From positions 1 to 26,370 of the forward strand of contig CALZHQ010000075.1 of the NCBI GenBank assembly GCA_945787295.1: DNA of 26,370 nt, read 5' to 3'. The first letter of the stretch is position 1; every line of letters starts with the position of its first letter. Shown one piece after another: positions 15,794 through 24,275 of the stretch. The stretch is from an uncultured Desulfuromonadales bacterium. GTDB taxonomy: Bacteria; Desulfobacterota; Desulfuromonadia; Desulfuromonadales; Geopsychrobacteraceae. The notes under the pieces were generated by a model. The model saw only the letters and a program-made list of their open reading frames with translations. It had not been told where the DNA came from and did not search any database. The position numbers were made by a program, and so were the translations under genes.

Positions 15794-17161
15794 ATGAATG
15801 ATCAAAGTAGGCCTGATTTCATTTTTGAAGAAGAAACGGAACAGAACGACACGGCTACAGGTTCGGCAAAAACCGGCTTCAATTTCAATGACACAACAAT
15901 TCTTTCGCGGGTGCTGCGCAGCATCGGGGCAATTATAATCGTCGTCTCCGCTTCGACCTTCCTCTTTCAGCACTGGGCTCCCGGTAACGACCTGCAACGC
16001 TACCTGCTGCTGCTTGGGTTTACCAGTGTTCTATCGCTGGGCGGCCTGTTCTGCGGGTTACGCCTTAAAGAGAGCAAAGGAGCCCGCACTCTGCTCGGGC
16101 TGACACTGGCGCTCACACCGATCAACTTTGCCGTCATGGGAGCCCTGCTCTTTTCCCAATTTTCCTGGGATAGTGCATTTGCCAAACTCCCGGGTTATGC
16201 AACCTGGATCGCTGCCAGCCCGACCATGGCTATCCTCATTGCCGCTGCTGGCATCATGTTTCTGAGTCCACTCTGCCACCTTTCATTTTTGACCCTTGGC
16301 CACAACCGGGCCAAACTGCTCTCGGCCGCTTTCATCATCGGCAATTTGACGTTGCTACTGCCAACCCGGCAACCTAACCTGATTGCCGGAGTATTTGTCT
16401 TGCTGGTTGCCTCACTGACCTATATTGAAATCCGCTACTTGTGCCGAGAAACAAGCCTCAACACCTTCGAAGGCCGCCTCTCTCGCGGCATGCTCTGGGT
16501 TCCGTCACTGATCCTGGTCGGTCGCGCCTGTTACTTTTACACGCCAAGTCAGCTTTTCGTTTCGGCCATCCTCACCTCGCTGGCGCTTCTGTGTTTTGCC
16601 TTCCTGCCGCAACTGACCAGCAGAAAGCCCTGGCAACACACACTACAGATCAGCGGTGCGGTCATGGCGAGTTTGGCCTGGATCAACCTGGTCGACCTAC
16701 TCAACAGGTCATGGACTCTGAGCGATCAATGGAGCTTACCACTTGCGACCTTACCGATCGCCGGTCTCCTGGCCCTCCTCTCCCGCTATGCAATCGGCAA
16801 CGGCAGCAATTATCGTCGCACCGCCGCTAGCGTCGCCATCCTGAGCGCAGCAGTTAATCTGCTGCTCTACCCCAGCCTGACCAGCTCCTTTTTCTGCCTG
16901 CTGATCGCTGTCAGCGTACTGACTTACGGCTACCTGGTCGAACAAAAGGTTATCTTCTTCAGTGGTATCTGTGGCGCGCTGCTAGGCCTCGGCTACCATC
17001 TGAAAACCGCCTTCAGCTACTACTCTTTAACCGGCTGGAGCAGCCTGATGGTGCTTGGCGTTCTGATCATTATCAGCGCCTCACTTCTGGAACGGAACAA
17101 CGGACGTCTGCGGGATAGAATGCTGCGGATTCGAACCCGACTACACCAATGGGATAATTGA
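15794..17161 (+). CDS. Polytopic membrane protein, PspA-operon partner of unknown function
   Basis: The 455-residue product has an acidic, polar N-terminus of about 35 residues, then about 14 hydrophobic segments distributed to the C-terminus, ending in a basic tail (RLRDRMLRIRTRLHQW). I see no transport signature, Walker motif or catalytic motif. An AGGAG sequence lies 7 bases before the ATG. The gene begins 30 bases after the PspA-like gene and shares its sigma-54 promoter. Its role may be as a membrane anchor or sensor for the PspA homologue, the position filled by PspB/PspC in enterobacteria, but this is inference from context. I do not recognise the family. Confidence 0.8.
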   Translation: MNDQSRPDFIFEEETEQNDTATGSAKTGFNFNDTTILSRVLRSIGAIIIVVSASTFLFQHWAPGNDLQRYLLLLGFTSVLSLGGLFCGLRLKESKGARTLLGLTLALTPINFAVMGALLFSQFSWDSAFAKLPGYATWIAASPTMAILIAAAGIMFLSPLCHLSFLTLGHNRAKLLSAAFIIGNLTLLLPTRQPNLIAGVFVLLVASLTYIEIRYLCRETSLNTFEGRLSRGMLWVPSLILVGRACYFYTPSQLFVSAILTSLALLCFAFLPQLTSRKPWQHTLQISGAVMASLAWINLVDLLNRSWTLSDQWSLPLATLPIAGLLALLSRYAIGNGSNYRRTAASVAILSAAVNLLLYPSLTSSFFCLLIAVSVLTYGYLVEQKVIFFSGICGALLGLGYHLKTAFSYYSLTGWSSLMVLGVLIIISASLLERNNGRLRDRMLRIRTRLHQWDN

Positions 17162-17184
17162 TCCGAACAACCCTGAACGATCTT

Positions 17185-17209
17185 CAAGGGCGCAGCAATG
17201 GCGCCCTTG
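17185..17209 (+). terminator. Stem-loop after the PspA-like operon
   Basis: CAAGGGCGC (17185-17193) pairs perfectly with GCGCCCTTG (17201-17209) around a 7-base loop. No T tract follows, so it is either a Rho-aided or 3'-end-stabilising structure rather than a classical terminator. The remaining 215 bases to the next gene show only a weak promoter-like TTGCAT/TTTAAT pair and no gene. Confidence 0.5.
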
Positions 17210-17426
17210 GAGTATCTGCTGCAGAAAACCAGGTCAAGAGTTGCATAACTTCACTTCGCTACAATTTAATCAGCCGCAAGCACTGACCTTCTGGAAATCC
17301 ACGAACAGGTTGCGATCGTAATTATCAGTGCCCCGTACTGGCGTAAGACAACTGAGCAACTCTGATGTCTTTTCCTGTCACACCTGCAGGCTATTTTCAT
17401 CAGAACCGACAAAAAGAGGTTTCATC

Positions 17427-18752
17427 ATGCCCACACAACAACTGATCACTAAAAAGCCCATGACCAACACTGCCCTGAACCTGGAAGAGAAACTGCAGAT
17501 CCTCTCCGGCGCCGCCAAATATGATGCTTCCTGCGCCTCGAGCGGCAGCACCCGACAAGGAGCTGGCGTGGGAGCCGCACATAAAAGCGGCATCTGCCAC
17601 TCCTGGTCGGCCGATGGTCGCTGTATTTCGTTACTGAAAGTGCTCTACAGCAATCAGTGCCTTTACGACTGCGCCTATTGCGTCAACCGTCGCTCGAACG
17701 ATCATCGTCGTGCCAGTTTTTGCCCAGCGGAACTGGCCCAGCTCACCATCAACTTTTATCGCCGCAATTACATAGAAGGACTGTTCCTCAGCTCGGCCGT
17801 CTTCAGCAACCCGGACGACAGCATGCAGCCGCTCCTGGCAACCCTGCGCTTGCTCCGTAATCAGCATCATTTTAACGGCTACATCCACCTGAAAGTGATT
17901 CCCGGCTGCAGTCCGGAACTGCTGGCCGAAGCGGCCAAGCTGGCCGACCGGATGAGTGCCAACATCGAGCTGCCGAGCCAACAGAGCTTGCGGCAGCTGG
18001 CACCAGAGAAGGATGAACGGCAGATCCTGCAAGTGTTTCGCGACGTCCATCAATTAACCGGTAACCGGCGCCTGCCCGCCAGGCGACAAAAGCACAAAGC
18101 CATCAACCCGGCCGGCATGAGCACCCAGATGATCGTCGGGGCCACACCGGAAACCGACCTCACCATCCTGCAACGCAGTGATCTGCTCTACCGCGGTCCC
18201 GGCCTCAAACGGGTCTATTATTCCGCCTATATTCCGGTCAATCAGGACAATCGCCTGCCCGCCCTATCCGGCGCCCCGCCGCTGCTGCGTGAGCACCGCC
18301 TCTATCAGGCTGACTGGCTGCTCCGTTTTTACCAGTTCAAACTGGAGGAAATCCTCGATCCGACCCACCCACAACTCGATACCGAACTCGACCCGAAAGC
18401 AGCCTGGGCGCTGCGCCACCTGGAGCATTTCCCCCTCGACGTTAACCGGGCCAGTAAAGAGGAGCTGTTGCGCATTCCTGGCGTCGGTGTGCGCTCAATG
18501 CAACGGATTCTCATCGCCCGGCGGCAGACCCGTCTCCAGGCGGAGGATCTGAAACGCCTCGGTATCGTCATGAAACGTGCCCGCTATTTTCTACATGACG
18601 GCCGTCATTACCTGGGAGATGTCCCACAGCGGGAGGACTTCATCCGCCGAGCATTAACCTCAGAGAATCGAAAAAAGTCATCACAACAGATGAGCTTTAA
18701 CTTCAATCCTGCGACAGAAACTGCCAGCAGCGCCTTAACCGGTGAACTCTAA
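17427..18752 (+). CDS. Radical SAM protein, putative DNA modification/repair (TIGR03916 type)
   Basis: The start at 17427 is preceded by AGAGGT at 6 bases; the in-frame extension to 17328 was rejected. The 441-residue product carries the 4Fe-4S/SAM motif CxxxCxxC at C78, C82 and C85 (QCLYDCAYCVNRR), preceded by a conserved Cys/Gly-rich segment around residues 33-66 (KYDASCASSGS, then GICHSWSADGRCISL). Near the C-terminus a helix-hairpin-helix (ELLRIPGVGVRSMQRIL) suggests DNA binding. This is the arrangement of the family annotated as putative DNA modification/repair radical SAM proteins, often coupled to a DUF4130 protein. Here the DUF4130 gene starts within the stop codon (TAATG, 1-base overlap), which supports a two-component module. 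The reaction is not known. Confidence 0.88.
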   Translation: MPTQQLITKKPMTNTALNLEEKLQILSGAAKYDASCASSGSTRQGAGVGAAHKSGICHSWSADGRCISLLKVLYSNQCLYDCAYCVNRRSNDHRRASFCPAELAQLTINFYRRNYIEGLFLSSAVFSNPDDSMQPLLATLRLLRNQHHFNGYIHLKVIPGCSPELLAEAAKLADRMSANIELPSQQSLRQLAPEKDERQILQVFRDVHQLTGNRRLPARRQKHKAINPAGMSTQMIVGATPETDLTILQRSDLLYRGPGLKRVYYSAYIPVNQDNRLPALSGAPPLLREHRLYQADWLLRFYQFKLEEILDPTHPQLDTELDPKAAWALRHLEHFPLDVNRASKEELLRIPGVGVRSMQRILIARRQTRLQAEDLKRLGIVMKRARYFLHDGRHYLGDVPQREDFIRRALTSENRKKSSQQMSFNFNPATETASSALTGEL

Positions 18753-19495
18753 TGCTTCTGCGTTACGACGGTTCATTGAGCGGCTTCCTCTGCTTGCTCG
18801 GCAGGGCAGTCAAAGAACAGATCGACGTTTCAGCCGTCATCCGCAGTCAGCAGCCGACCACTGCCGATCTATTCGACACTGAACTGCAAATTGAGACAGA
18901 AAGGGGTTGGGCGGCCAAAGTCGCCGCCGGCCTGGAAGCCAAGCTCGGCAAGAAATTTATGACGACGATCGCCCAGGCACTGTTCAGCGAAGAGGATGGC
19001 GTCGAACTCAACCTGATTATTTTGTCGCGCCGGGCCCTGCAAGATGGACGCGGGCTGCTGAGCAAACTAGCCGATCCGCTGGTCAACCGGGTTGACAGTG
19101 CCGCTTTGCGTACCAGCCGTGAACGTCACCGGCTGCTCGGCCTGCTGCGCTTCAAGCGGTTAATCGACAACAGCTACCTGGCACGGATCAGTCCGCGCAC
19201 CAATGTTGTCCCACTCCTCGGCAGTCACTTTGCAAAGCGGTTCGGTGACCAGCGGTGGGTCATCATCGATGATAAACGCAAGGTTGGTGTTTTTGGCGAA
19301 AGCCGCCACTGGGAAGTGGCGGAGCATATTGAGCTATCAGCCGCGCTGACAGAGCACGGCAACGAACAACAGGTGGTCGATCTGTGGCGCAGCTTTTATC
19401 ACAGCATCAGCAATCCGGATCGACATAACCCAAAGCTGCGGCAGCAGTTCATGCCTAAAATCTACTGGCAATATTTAACAGAGCTGAACAACTGA
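18752..19495 (+). CDS. DUF4130 (TIGR03915) putative DNA repair protein
   Basis: The 247-residue product opens MLLRYDGSLSGFLCLLGRAV, the signature of DUF4130 proteins that accompany the radical SAM family above. Other conserved parts are HRLLGLLRFKRL and WVIIDDKRKVG. In many genomes this domain is fused to a uracil-DNA-glycosylase-like domain (UdgX type), giving a protein about twice as long; here it stands alone and the window holds no such glycosylase. It is translationally coupled to the radical SAM gene through a 1-base overlap. Its enzymatic function is unknown. Confidence 0.88.
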   Translation: MLLRYDGSLSGFLCLLGRAVKEQIDVSAVIRSQQPTTADLFDTELQIETERGWAAKVAAGLEAKLGKKFMTTIAQALFSEEDGVELNLIILSRRALQDGRGLLSKLADPLVNRVDSAALRTSRERHRLLGLLRFKRLIDNSYLARISPRTNVVPLLGSHFAKRFGDQRWVIIDDKRKVGVFGESRHWEVAEHIELSAALTEHGNEQQVVDLWRSFYHSISNPDRHNPKLRQQFMPKIYWQYLTELNN

Positions 19496-19524
19496 AAAAC
19501 CCACTATCGATTGATAGCAGGTTT
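19495..19524. terminator. Weak convergent hairpin
   Basis: CTATC (19504-19508) pairs with GATAG (19513-19517) around GATT, flanked by A-rich and T-rich arms (AAACC with GGTTT at 19520-19524). It lies between two converging genes and could end both, but the stem is short and AT-rich. Confidence 0.4.
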
Positions 19525-19552
19525 AGGTTTCGATCTTTCACAGCCTGAAGGC

Positions 19553-20365
19553 TCAGTCTTCTTTTTTGACCTCTTCAATCATCTGCACCTCTTCCTCGTT
19601 CAGATCCTCGTAACCGATCGCGCTCGTCCCTTCCTGCTGATAAACAATATCGCCATTCCTGTTCAACATGGTCCCATCATCAAGCTGTACCATGCCGAAC
19701 TGATCCATCAGTTGCATCTTGTACTGATGACTGGTCGCCAGCGTTTTTTGCCGCAGACGATAACTGAGGAACATCCAGGCGAAAATGCCCAGGGCCACGA
19801 CTGCCATCACCGCGACCAGGGTAATAAACAGGTACTGGGCGGTTACCGCTCCGGCTTGGGCAGCATAAAGTACGATAGCATCCATCTTATAGGCGATAGC
19901 CGTCGCAGCGATCAACAGTAGCAGACTGAACAGAAACGGCAGGCGGTGGACAACCTGAAAAAAGGATTCCAGCCGATCACCTTTTCTGAGGCTGGTCCCG
20001 GAATAAAAAGCGCCGGTGGGATCAGGAGCATCAACCGCTCCCTTGAAGAAGTATTTATTGAAAGTGAGGATGATCAGGCCGAAGACAAAAGTGATGGCAA
20101 CCGGAGTGATGAAGGTGGCAAACAGATAATTTTTCCAGGGGAATTCCGGGCTATCGGTTGCCAAGTGATTGATGAAGCAGAAAAAAAAGATCAATCCTTC
20201 GATCACCAGCATGGTGGTCAGATAGTTGACGAAGAAATGATTCAAACCTTTACTGTCAAAGGTTGAAGCAACCCCGACGGCACGAGACGAGTGTCCTCCC
20301 TTGCCTCTGTGGCTCTTTTTATCTGCGGATGCCGGCTCTTCTCTTTTATCTTCCAGCTGATTCAT
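19553..20365 (-). CDS. Membrane protein with cytoplasmic tails, unknown function
   Basis: The 270-residue product begins with about 40 polar, Lys/Arg-rich residues without a signal peptide. It has about four membrane segments (near 45-66, 82-106, 141-162 and 170-200), then a C-terminal cytoplasmic part with short beta-rich repeats (MVQLDDGTMLNRNGDIVYQQ) and a Glu-rich end. AAAGAG lies just before the ATG. It stands alone between converging and diverging neighbours. I do not recognise the family. Confidence 0.7.
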   Translation of the reverse strand: MNQLEDKREEPASADKKSHRGKGGHSSRAVGVASTFDSKGLNHFFVNYLTTMLVIEGLIFFFCFINHLATDSPEFPWKNYLFATFITPVAITFVFGLIILTFNKYFFKGAVDAPDPTGAFYSGTSLRKGDRLESFFQVVHRLPFLFSLLLLIAATAIAYKMDAIVLYAAQAGAVTAQYLFITLVAVMAVVALGIFAWMFLSYRLRQKTLATSHQYKMQLMDQFGMVQLDDGTMLNRNGDIVYQQEGTSAIGYEDLNEEEVQMIEEVKKED

Positions 20366-20465
20366 AGCTCTTTACACTCAAGGTTAGCCCAATGATTTTG
20401 ATCCAGACTCTATTTTTAATCTTTGATCAGGTATACAGTCAAATGAAAAGGTATAAAAAACGGAA

Positions 20466-20494
20466 TTGATGACAAATAAAGTATTTTTTATGTT
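20466..20494 (+). promoter_or_regulatory. Probable promoter of the DUF6485-ygiQ operon
   Basis: TTGATG (20466-20471) and TATGTT (20489-20494) are 17 bases apart, four of six matches each, in an AT-rich stretch. The start would be near 20501, giving a leader of about 32 bases that includes AGGAG. Confidence 0.4.
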
Positions 20495-20532
20495 ATGTAA
20501 ATCGCTTTAATAATAGGAGAAAGGATAAACGC

Positions 20533-20727
20533 ATGGAATGCAAACCGACCGGTGAAAAATGCCGATGCACCTACCGTTCCTGCTCCCGGCGCGGCAACTG
20601 CTGCCAGTGCGTCGCCTATCATCGCGACAAAGGGGAGTTCACCGCCTGTTTCTTCAGCCCCACTGCGGAACGGAGCTACGATCGCACCCTGCAGAAACTG
20701 CTTGATGACCGTGGCATTCGAAGCTGA
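20533..20727 (+). CDS. Small cysteine-rich protein, DUF6485-like
   Basis: The 64-residue product has eight cysteines (C3, C10, C12, C17, C23, C24, C26, C39) in the order CKPxxxKCxC, then CxRRGxCCxC, then ACFF. This pattern fits the DUF6485 family of small, probably metal-binding proteins common in anaerobes. AGGAG lies upstream of the ATG. The YgiQ gene starts 21 bases after its stop, so the two are likely one operon. The function is unknown. Confidence 0.8.
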   Translation: MECKPTGEKCRCTYRSCSRRGNCCQCVAYHRDKGEFTACFFSPTAERSYDRTLQKLLDDRGIRS

Positions 20728-20747
20728 TTCAGCAGCACATAACTTAA

Positions 20748-22619
20748 ATGAAGCGTTTACTGAATAAACAGTCCGAACCAAACATGTTCCTGCCGACCTG
20801 CCGCGACGAGCTGCGCGCTCGAAACTGGCAAGAACTGGACGTCCTTTTCATAACCGGCGACGCCTACATCGACCACCCTGCCTTCGGCACCCCACTGCTC
20901 GCGCGACTGCTGGAAAACAAAGGCTACCGGGTCGGCGTTCTCGCCCAGCCTGACTGGAAAGATCCGGAGTCATTTAAACTAATGGGTCGTCCACGCCTGT
21001 TCGCGGCCATTTCCGCCGGGGCGATGGATTCGATGGTCAACCATTACACCGCAGCGAAAAAAATCCGCCGCGACGACGCCTACACTGCGGGAGGGCTGGC
21101 CGGCAAACGCCCCAATCGGGCCATCATCGCCTACACGGCTGCAGTCAAGGGAGCCTTCAAAGGCTTGCCGACCGTGATCGGCGGCATCGAAGCCAGCTTG
21201 CGGCGTCTCGCTCACTACGACTACTGGGATGACAAAGTACGGCGCTCGGTGCTGGTCGACAGCAAGGCCGATCTGCTGCTCTACGGCATGGCTGAAACAG
21301 CAATACTGGAGCTGACCAATCGCCTAACGGCCGGTGAGGAGCTCAAACAGATTAGCAACATTCGCGGGACGGCAGTTCTGAGCAACGAGATCCCGGAAGA
21401 GGCCATCGCGCTGCCCAGCTTCGAGGAGGTCAGCTCAGACACTGATGCCTACAACCGGATGTTCAAACTGGCCAGCGAGCAGCAGAATCTTTTTTCGGGC
21501 AAAGTCCTGGTACAAACTCACGGCAACCGACAGCTGATCGTCAACCCGCCGGCGCGACCGCTCAGCGAGGCAGAGCTGGACAAAGTCTACACCCTGCCCT
21601 TCAGCCGACAGCCGCATCCGAGCTATTCAGAAAAGATTCCGGCCTTCGAACAGATCCGCACTTCGATCACCAGCCACCGTGGCTGTTTTGGCGGCTGTGC
21701 CTTCTGCGCCATCACTCACCACCAGGGCAAAACCATCCAGTCCCGCTCGGAAGCGTCGATCCTCCAAGAGATCGAGCGGCTGGCGGCAGAAAAAGATTTT
21801 CGCGGCACCTTGAGTGATATCGGCGGACCGACCGCCAACATGTACGGCCTCGGTTGCGGCAACCATGTCGCGGAAAAAACCTGTCAGCGTGGCAGCTGCC
21901 TTTATCCGACCCCTTGCAAGAATTTACGCACCGATGATAAGCGCGCAGTCCAGTTGCTCGGCAAAATCCGCCGGCAGGAGAAGGTCAAACATGTCTTCGT
22001 CGCCTCCGGAATCCGCTATGACTTGCTGCCGTTTCAGCAACAGTATTTCGATGACCTCTTGCAACATCATGTCGGCGGGCTGTTGAAGGTCGCGCCGGAA
22101 TCAACCAGCGACCGGGTGACAGATGTGATGCGCAAGCCGGGCGCCAAGCTATTCACCGATTTTCTGGAAAAATTCCGCCAGCGCAGTCGCCAGCTCGGCC
22201 TACGCCAGGCGATCGTCCCCTATCTGATCAGCGGCCACCCGGGCTGTGAACTGTCCGATATGATCGAGGTTGCCCTCTACCTGAAGCGCCACAACTTAGA
22301 AGTCGAGCAGGTGCAGGACTTCACCCCCACCCCAGGCAGCCTCTCGACCTGTATCTACCACACCGGCAAAGACCCCTTTACCGGCGAGCGGTTGCACGTG
22401 CCGCGAACCACAAAAGAGAAACGGCTGCAGAAATCCCTGCTGCTCTATCACAAGCCGGAGTTTAAAAAGGATGTTCTCGAGGCCTTACGGCTTTGCAAGC
22501 GAGAGGATGCAGCCCAGCGACTGTTCGACAAACGTCCGCAACAACCGGCGAACAAACCGGCGGCGTCAAAGTGCAGAGCAAGCTCAAAGCCTCCAAGCCG
22601 GCCAAGGAAGAAAAAATGA
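20748..22619 (+). CDS. ygiQ: YgiQ family (UPF0313) radical SAM protein
   Basis: The 623-residue product is colinear with E. coli YgiQ: an N-terminal cobalamin-like region with ITGDAYIDHPAFG and AGAMDSMVNHYTA, then GGIEASLRRLAHYDYW and a radical SAM core with the CxxxCxxC motif at C313, C317 and C320 (RGCFGGCAFCAI). The substrate is unknown in any organism that I can name. The start at 20748 has no good ribosome binding site, and an alternative ATG at 20784 (MFLPTCRDEL) is possible. The C-terminal 40 residues are Lys/Arg/Pro-rich. The stop overlaps the phospholipase gene start by 4 bases. Confidence 0.93.
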   Translation: MKRLLNKQSEPNMFLPTCRDELRARNWQELDVLFITGDAYIDHPAFGTPLLARLLENKGYRVGVLAQPDWKDPESFKLMGRPRLFAAISAGAMDSMVNHYTAAKKIRRDDAYTAGGLAGKRPNRAIIAYTAAVKGAFKGLPTVIGGIEASLRRLAHYDYWDDKVRRSVLVDSKADLLLYGMAETAILELTNRLTAGEELKQISNIRGTAVLSNEIPEEAIALPSFEEVSSDTDAYNRMFKLASEQQNLFSGKVLVQTHGNRQLIVNPPARPLSEAELDKVYTLPFSRQPHPSYSEKIPAFEQIRTSITSHRGCFGGCAFCAITHHQGKTIQSRSEASILQEIERLAAEKDFRGTLSDIGGPTANMYGLGCGNHVAEKTCQRGSCLYPTPCKNLRTDDKRAVQLLGKIRRQEKVKHVFVASGIRYDLLPFQQQYFDDLLQHHVGGLLKVAPESTSDRVTDVMRKPGAKLFTDFLEKFRQRSRQLGLRQAIVPYLISGHPGCELSDMIEVALYLKRHNLEVEQVQDFTPTPGSLSTCIYHTGKDPFTGERLHVPRTTKEKRLQKSLLLYHKPEFKKDVLEALRLCKREDAAQRLFDKRPQQPANKPAASKCRASSKPPSRPRKKK

Positions 22620-24097
22620 AGCTGCCCCACCACCTTTTGCTAACCTTACTGTTCAGCGTCTTTCTACTCCCTTCCGCACAAGGACACTGCGGCCAATTAA
22701 CGCAATTGGTTACACCGCTTGTTGCCGCTCATCCACAGCAATCCGGAGCCTACGTCCTCGACAAAGGCGAAGAAGCCTTATTGGCGCGGGCCTGGCTGGC
22801 CGATCACGCTGATCGCAGTATCGATGTCCAATATTTCATCTGGAGCTCCGACAACATCGGCACTCTGGCGACCGAAAGCCTGCTGCGAGCAGCCGAAAGA
22901 GGAGTGAAGGTCCGGGTCCTGGTGGATGATCTGCTGGTCGATGCGCCGGACCAGTTTCTGCTGGCGCTGGCTGCGCACCCGAACATTGCCATCCGCATCT
23001 ACAACCCGCAGCACAAGGTTGGCACCTCGAATAAGAAACGTCTGCTGAACATCTTCACCAACTTCCGTGGCATCAACCAGCGGATGCACGATAAGACATT
23101 CATCGTTGATGGAACCATTGCCATCACCGGCGGCCGCAATATGGCCGATGAGTATTTCGATTACAACCAGAAGTACAACTTCCGCGATCGTGACATCCTG
23201 CTGCTCGGTCCGGTCGCGACCGAAATCGAAGCCAGCTTTGAGAAATTCTGGCAAAGCACTCTGGCAAAACCGGTAGAGCTACTGCTGAAAAATGTCGATC
23301 ATCCGGATAACGATCAGATTGCCAGGGTCTATAACGATCTGCACCGTTACGCGGACAAAGAGGAAAATTTTGCTCCGGAAGTCCGGCAGGCTCTGAGTGA
23401 TCTGCCGCAGCAGTTCTCCCTGCTGATCGATAACTTGATCTGGGACAGAGTGACATTTATCAGCGATGAACCTGGCAAGAATCCCGGCGCTGAAGGACTC
23501 GGTGGCGGAGGGCTCACCACCAGTAAACTGGCTGATGCGCTGCGCACGGCCCAGACGCGGGTGACCATCCAATCTCCCTACCTGGTCCTGCCCGAGGGAG
23601 GATTGGAGCTTTTCTCCGAGCTGATCAAGCGAGGCGTGCAGGTGCGGATCAACACCAATTCACTGCTTTCTACCGACAACCTGCAGGCTTTCAGCGGTTA
23701 CAACAAACAGCGCCATAAACTTCTCAAAGCCGGCATCGAGATTTATGAATTCAAACCGCAACCGGCCATTCAAAACGAATTGATTGAGCGCTATCAACAG
23801 CTGGAAAAGCAGGCGCCGATCTTCGCCATTCACGCCAAGACCCTGGTGATCGATGGTCAAAAACTCTATATTGGAACCTTTAACCTCGACCCCCGATCGG
23901 CGAATCTGAATACCGAGGTCGGTGTGATCATCAACAACCCGGAGCTGGCCGCCACCGTTGAAGGGCAAATTGAACGGGATATGCATCCGAGCAACAGCTG
24001 GAACAGCGAGGCTGAAAACCCGAACCGATTCGCGCCATTGTGGAAACGGCTCAAACTTGGTTTCTGGAAGATGATGCCGCTCACAAAGCTCTTATAG
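22616..24097 (+). CDS. Exported phospholipase D-fold protein, ClsC-like cardiolipin synthase
   Basis: The ATG at 22616 overlaps the ygiQ stop by 4 bases, with AAGGAAG upstream; the longer frame to 22493 was rejected. The 493-residue product starts with a signal peptide (MKLPHHLLLTLL, then a PSAQG cleavage region). Two HKD motifs are intact: H158-x-K160-x4-D165 (followed by GGRNMADEYFDY) and H406-x-K408-x4-D413 (followed by FNLDPRSANLNTEVG). This is the layout of ClsC/YmdC-type cardiolipin synthases, which join phosphatidyl groups outside the cytoplasm. No lipobox is evident. ClsC-type synthesis of cardiolipin is inferred from domain order, not shown. Confidence 0.85.
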   Translation: MKLPHHLLLTLLFSVFLLPSAQGHCGQLTQLVTPLVAAHPQQSGAYVLDKGEEALLARAWLADHADRSIDVQYFIWSSDNIGTLATESLLRAAERGVKVRVLVDDLLVDAPDQFLLALAAHPNIAIRIYNPQHKVGTSNKKRLLNIFTNFRGINQRMHDKTFIVDGTIAITGGRNMADEYFDYNQKYNFRDRDILLLGPVATEIEASFEKFWQSTLAKPVELLLKNVDHPDNDQIARVYNDLHRYADKEENFAPEVRQALSDLPQQFSLLIDNLIWDRVTFISDEPGKNPGAEGLGGGGLTTSKLADALRTAQTRVTIQSPYLVLPEGGLELFSELIKRGVQVRINTNSLLSTDNLQAFSGYNKQRHKLLKAGIEIYEFKPQPAIQNELIERYQQLEKQAPIFAIHAKTLVIDGQKLYIGTFNLDPRSANLNTEVGVIINNPELAATVEGQIERDMHPSNSWNSEAENPNRFAPLWKRLKLGFWKMMPLTKLL

Positions 24098-24219
24098 TCA
24101 TTATATGTACACAGCGTCGGCACAAAATACACAACACCAACAAAGAGAAGTATCAATAAATCGAGCCGAAGAAGTGAATACCCCAATCATTCAAACATCT
24201 TAAGCCAAGGATTTGAGAC

Positions 24220-24235
24220 TGGCACAACCGCTGCT
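24220..24235 (+). promoter_or_regulatory. Sigma-54 (RpoN) promoter of the amidohydrolase-MFS genes
   Basis: TGGCAC (24220-24225) and TGCT (24232-24235) have the GG and GC exactly 10 bases apart, as sigma-54 requires. The element shares the 11 bases ACTGGCACAAC with the promoter at 15068-15082. Transcription would start near 24246, 30 bases before the ATG, and the AAGGAGGT ribosome binding site is inside this leader. Confidence 0.75.
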
Positions 24236-24275
24236 AAATCTTCAGACATCCACACACAGCAAGGAGGTCTGTAAG

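Noticed and set aside
17122..17139. A GGTTCGAATCC-like tRNA T-loop on the minus strand
   Set aside because: It lies inside the coding end of the membrane protein, the T stem does not pair, and no acceptor or anticodon arm is found around it.
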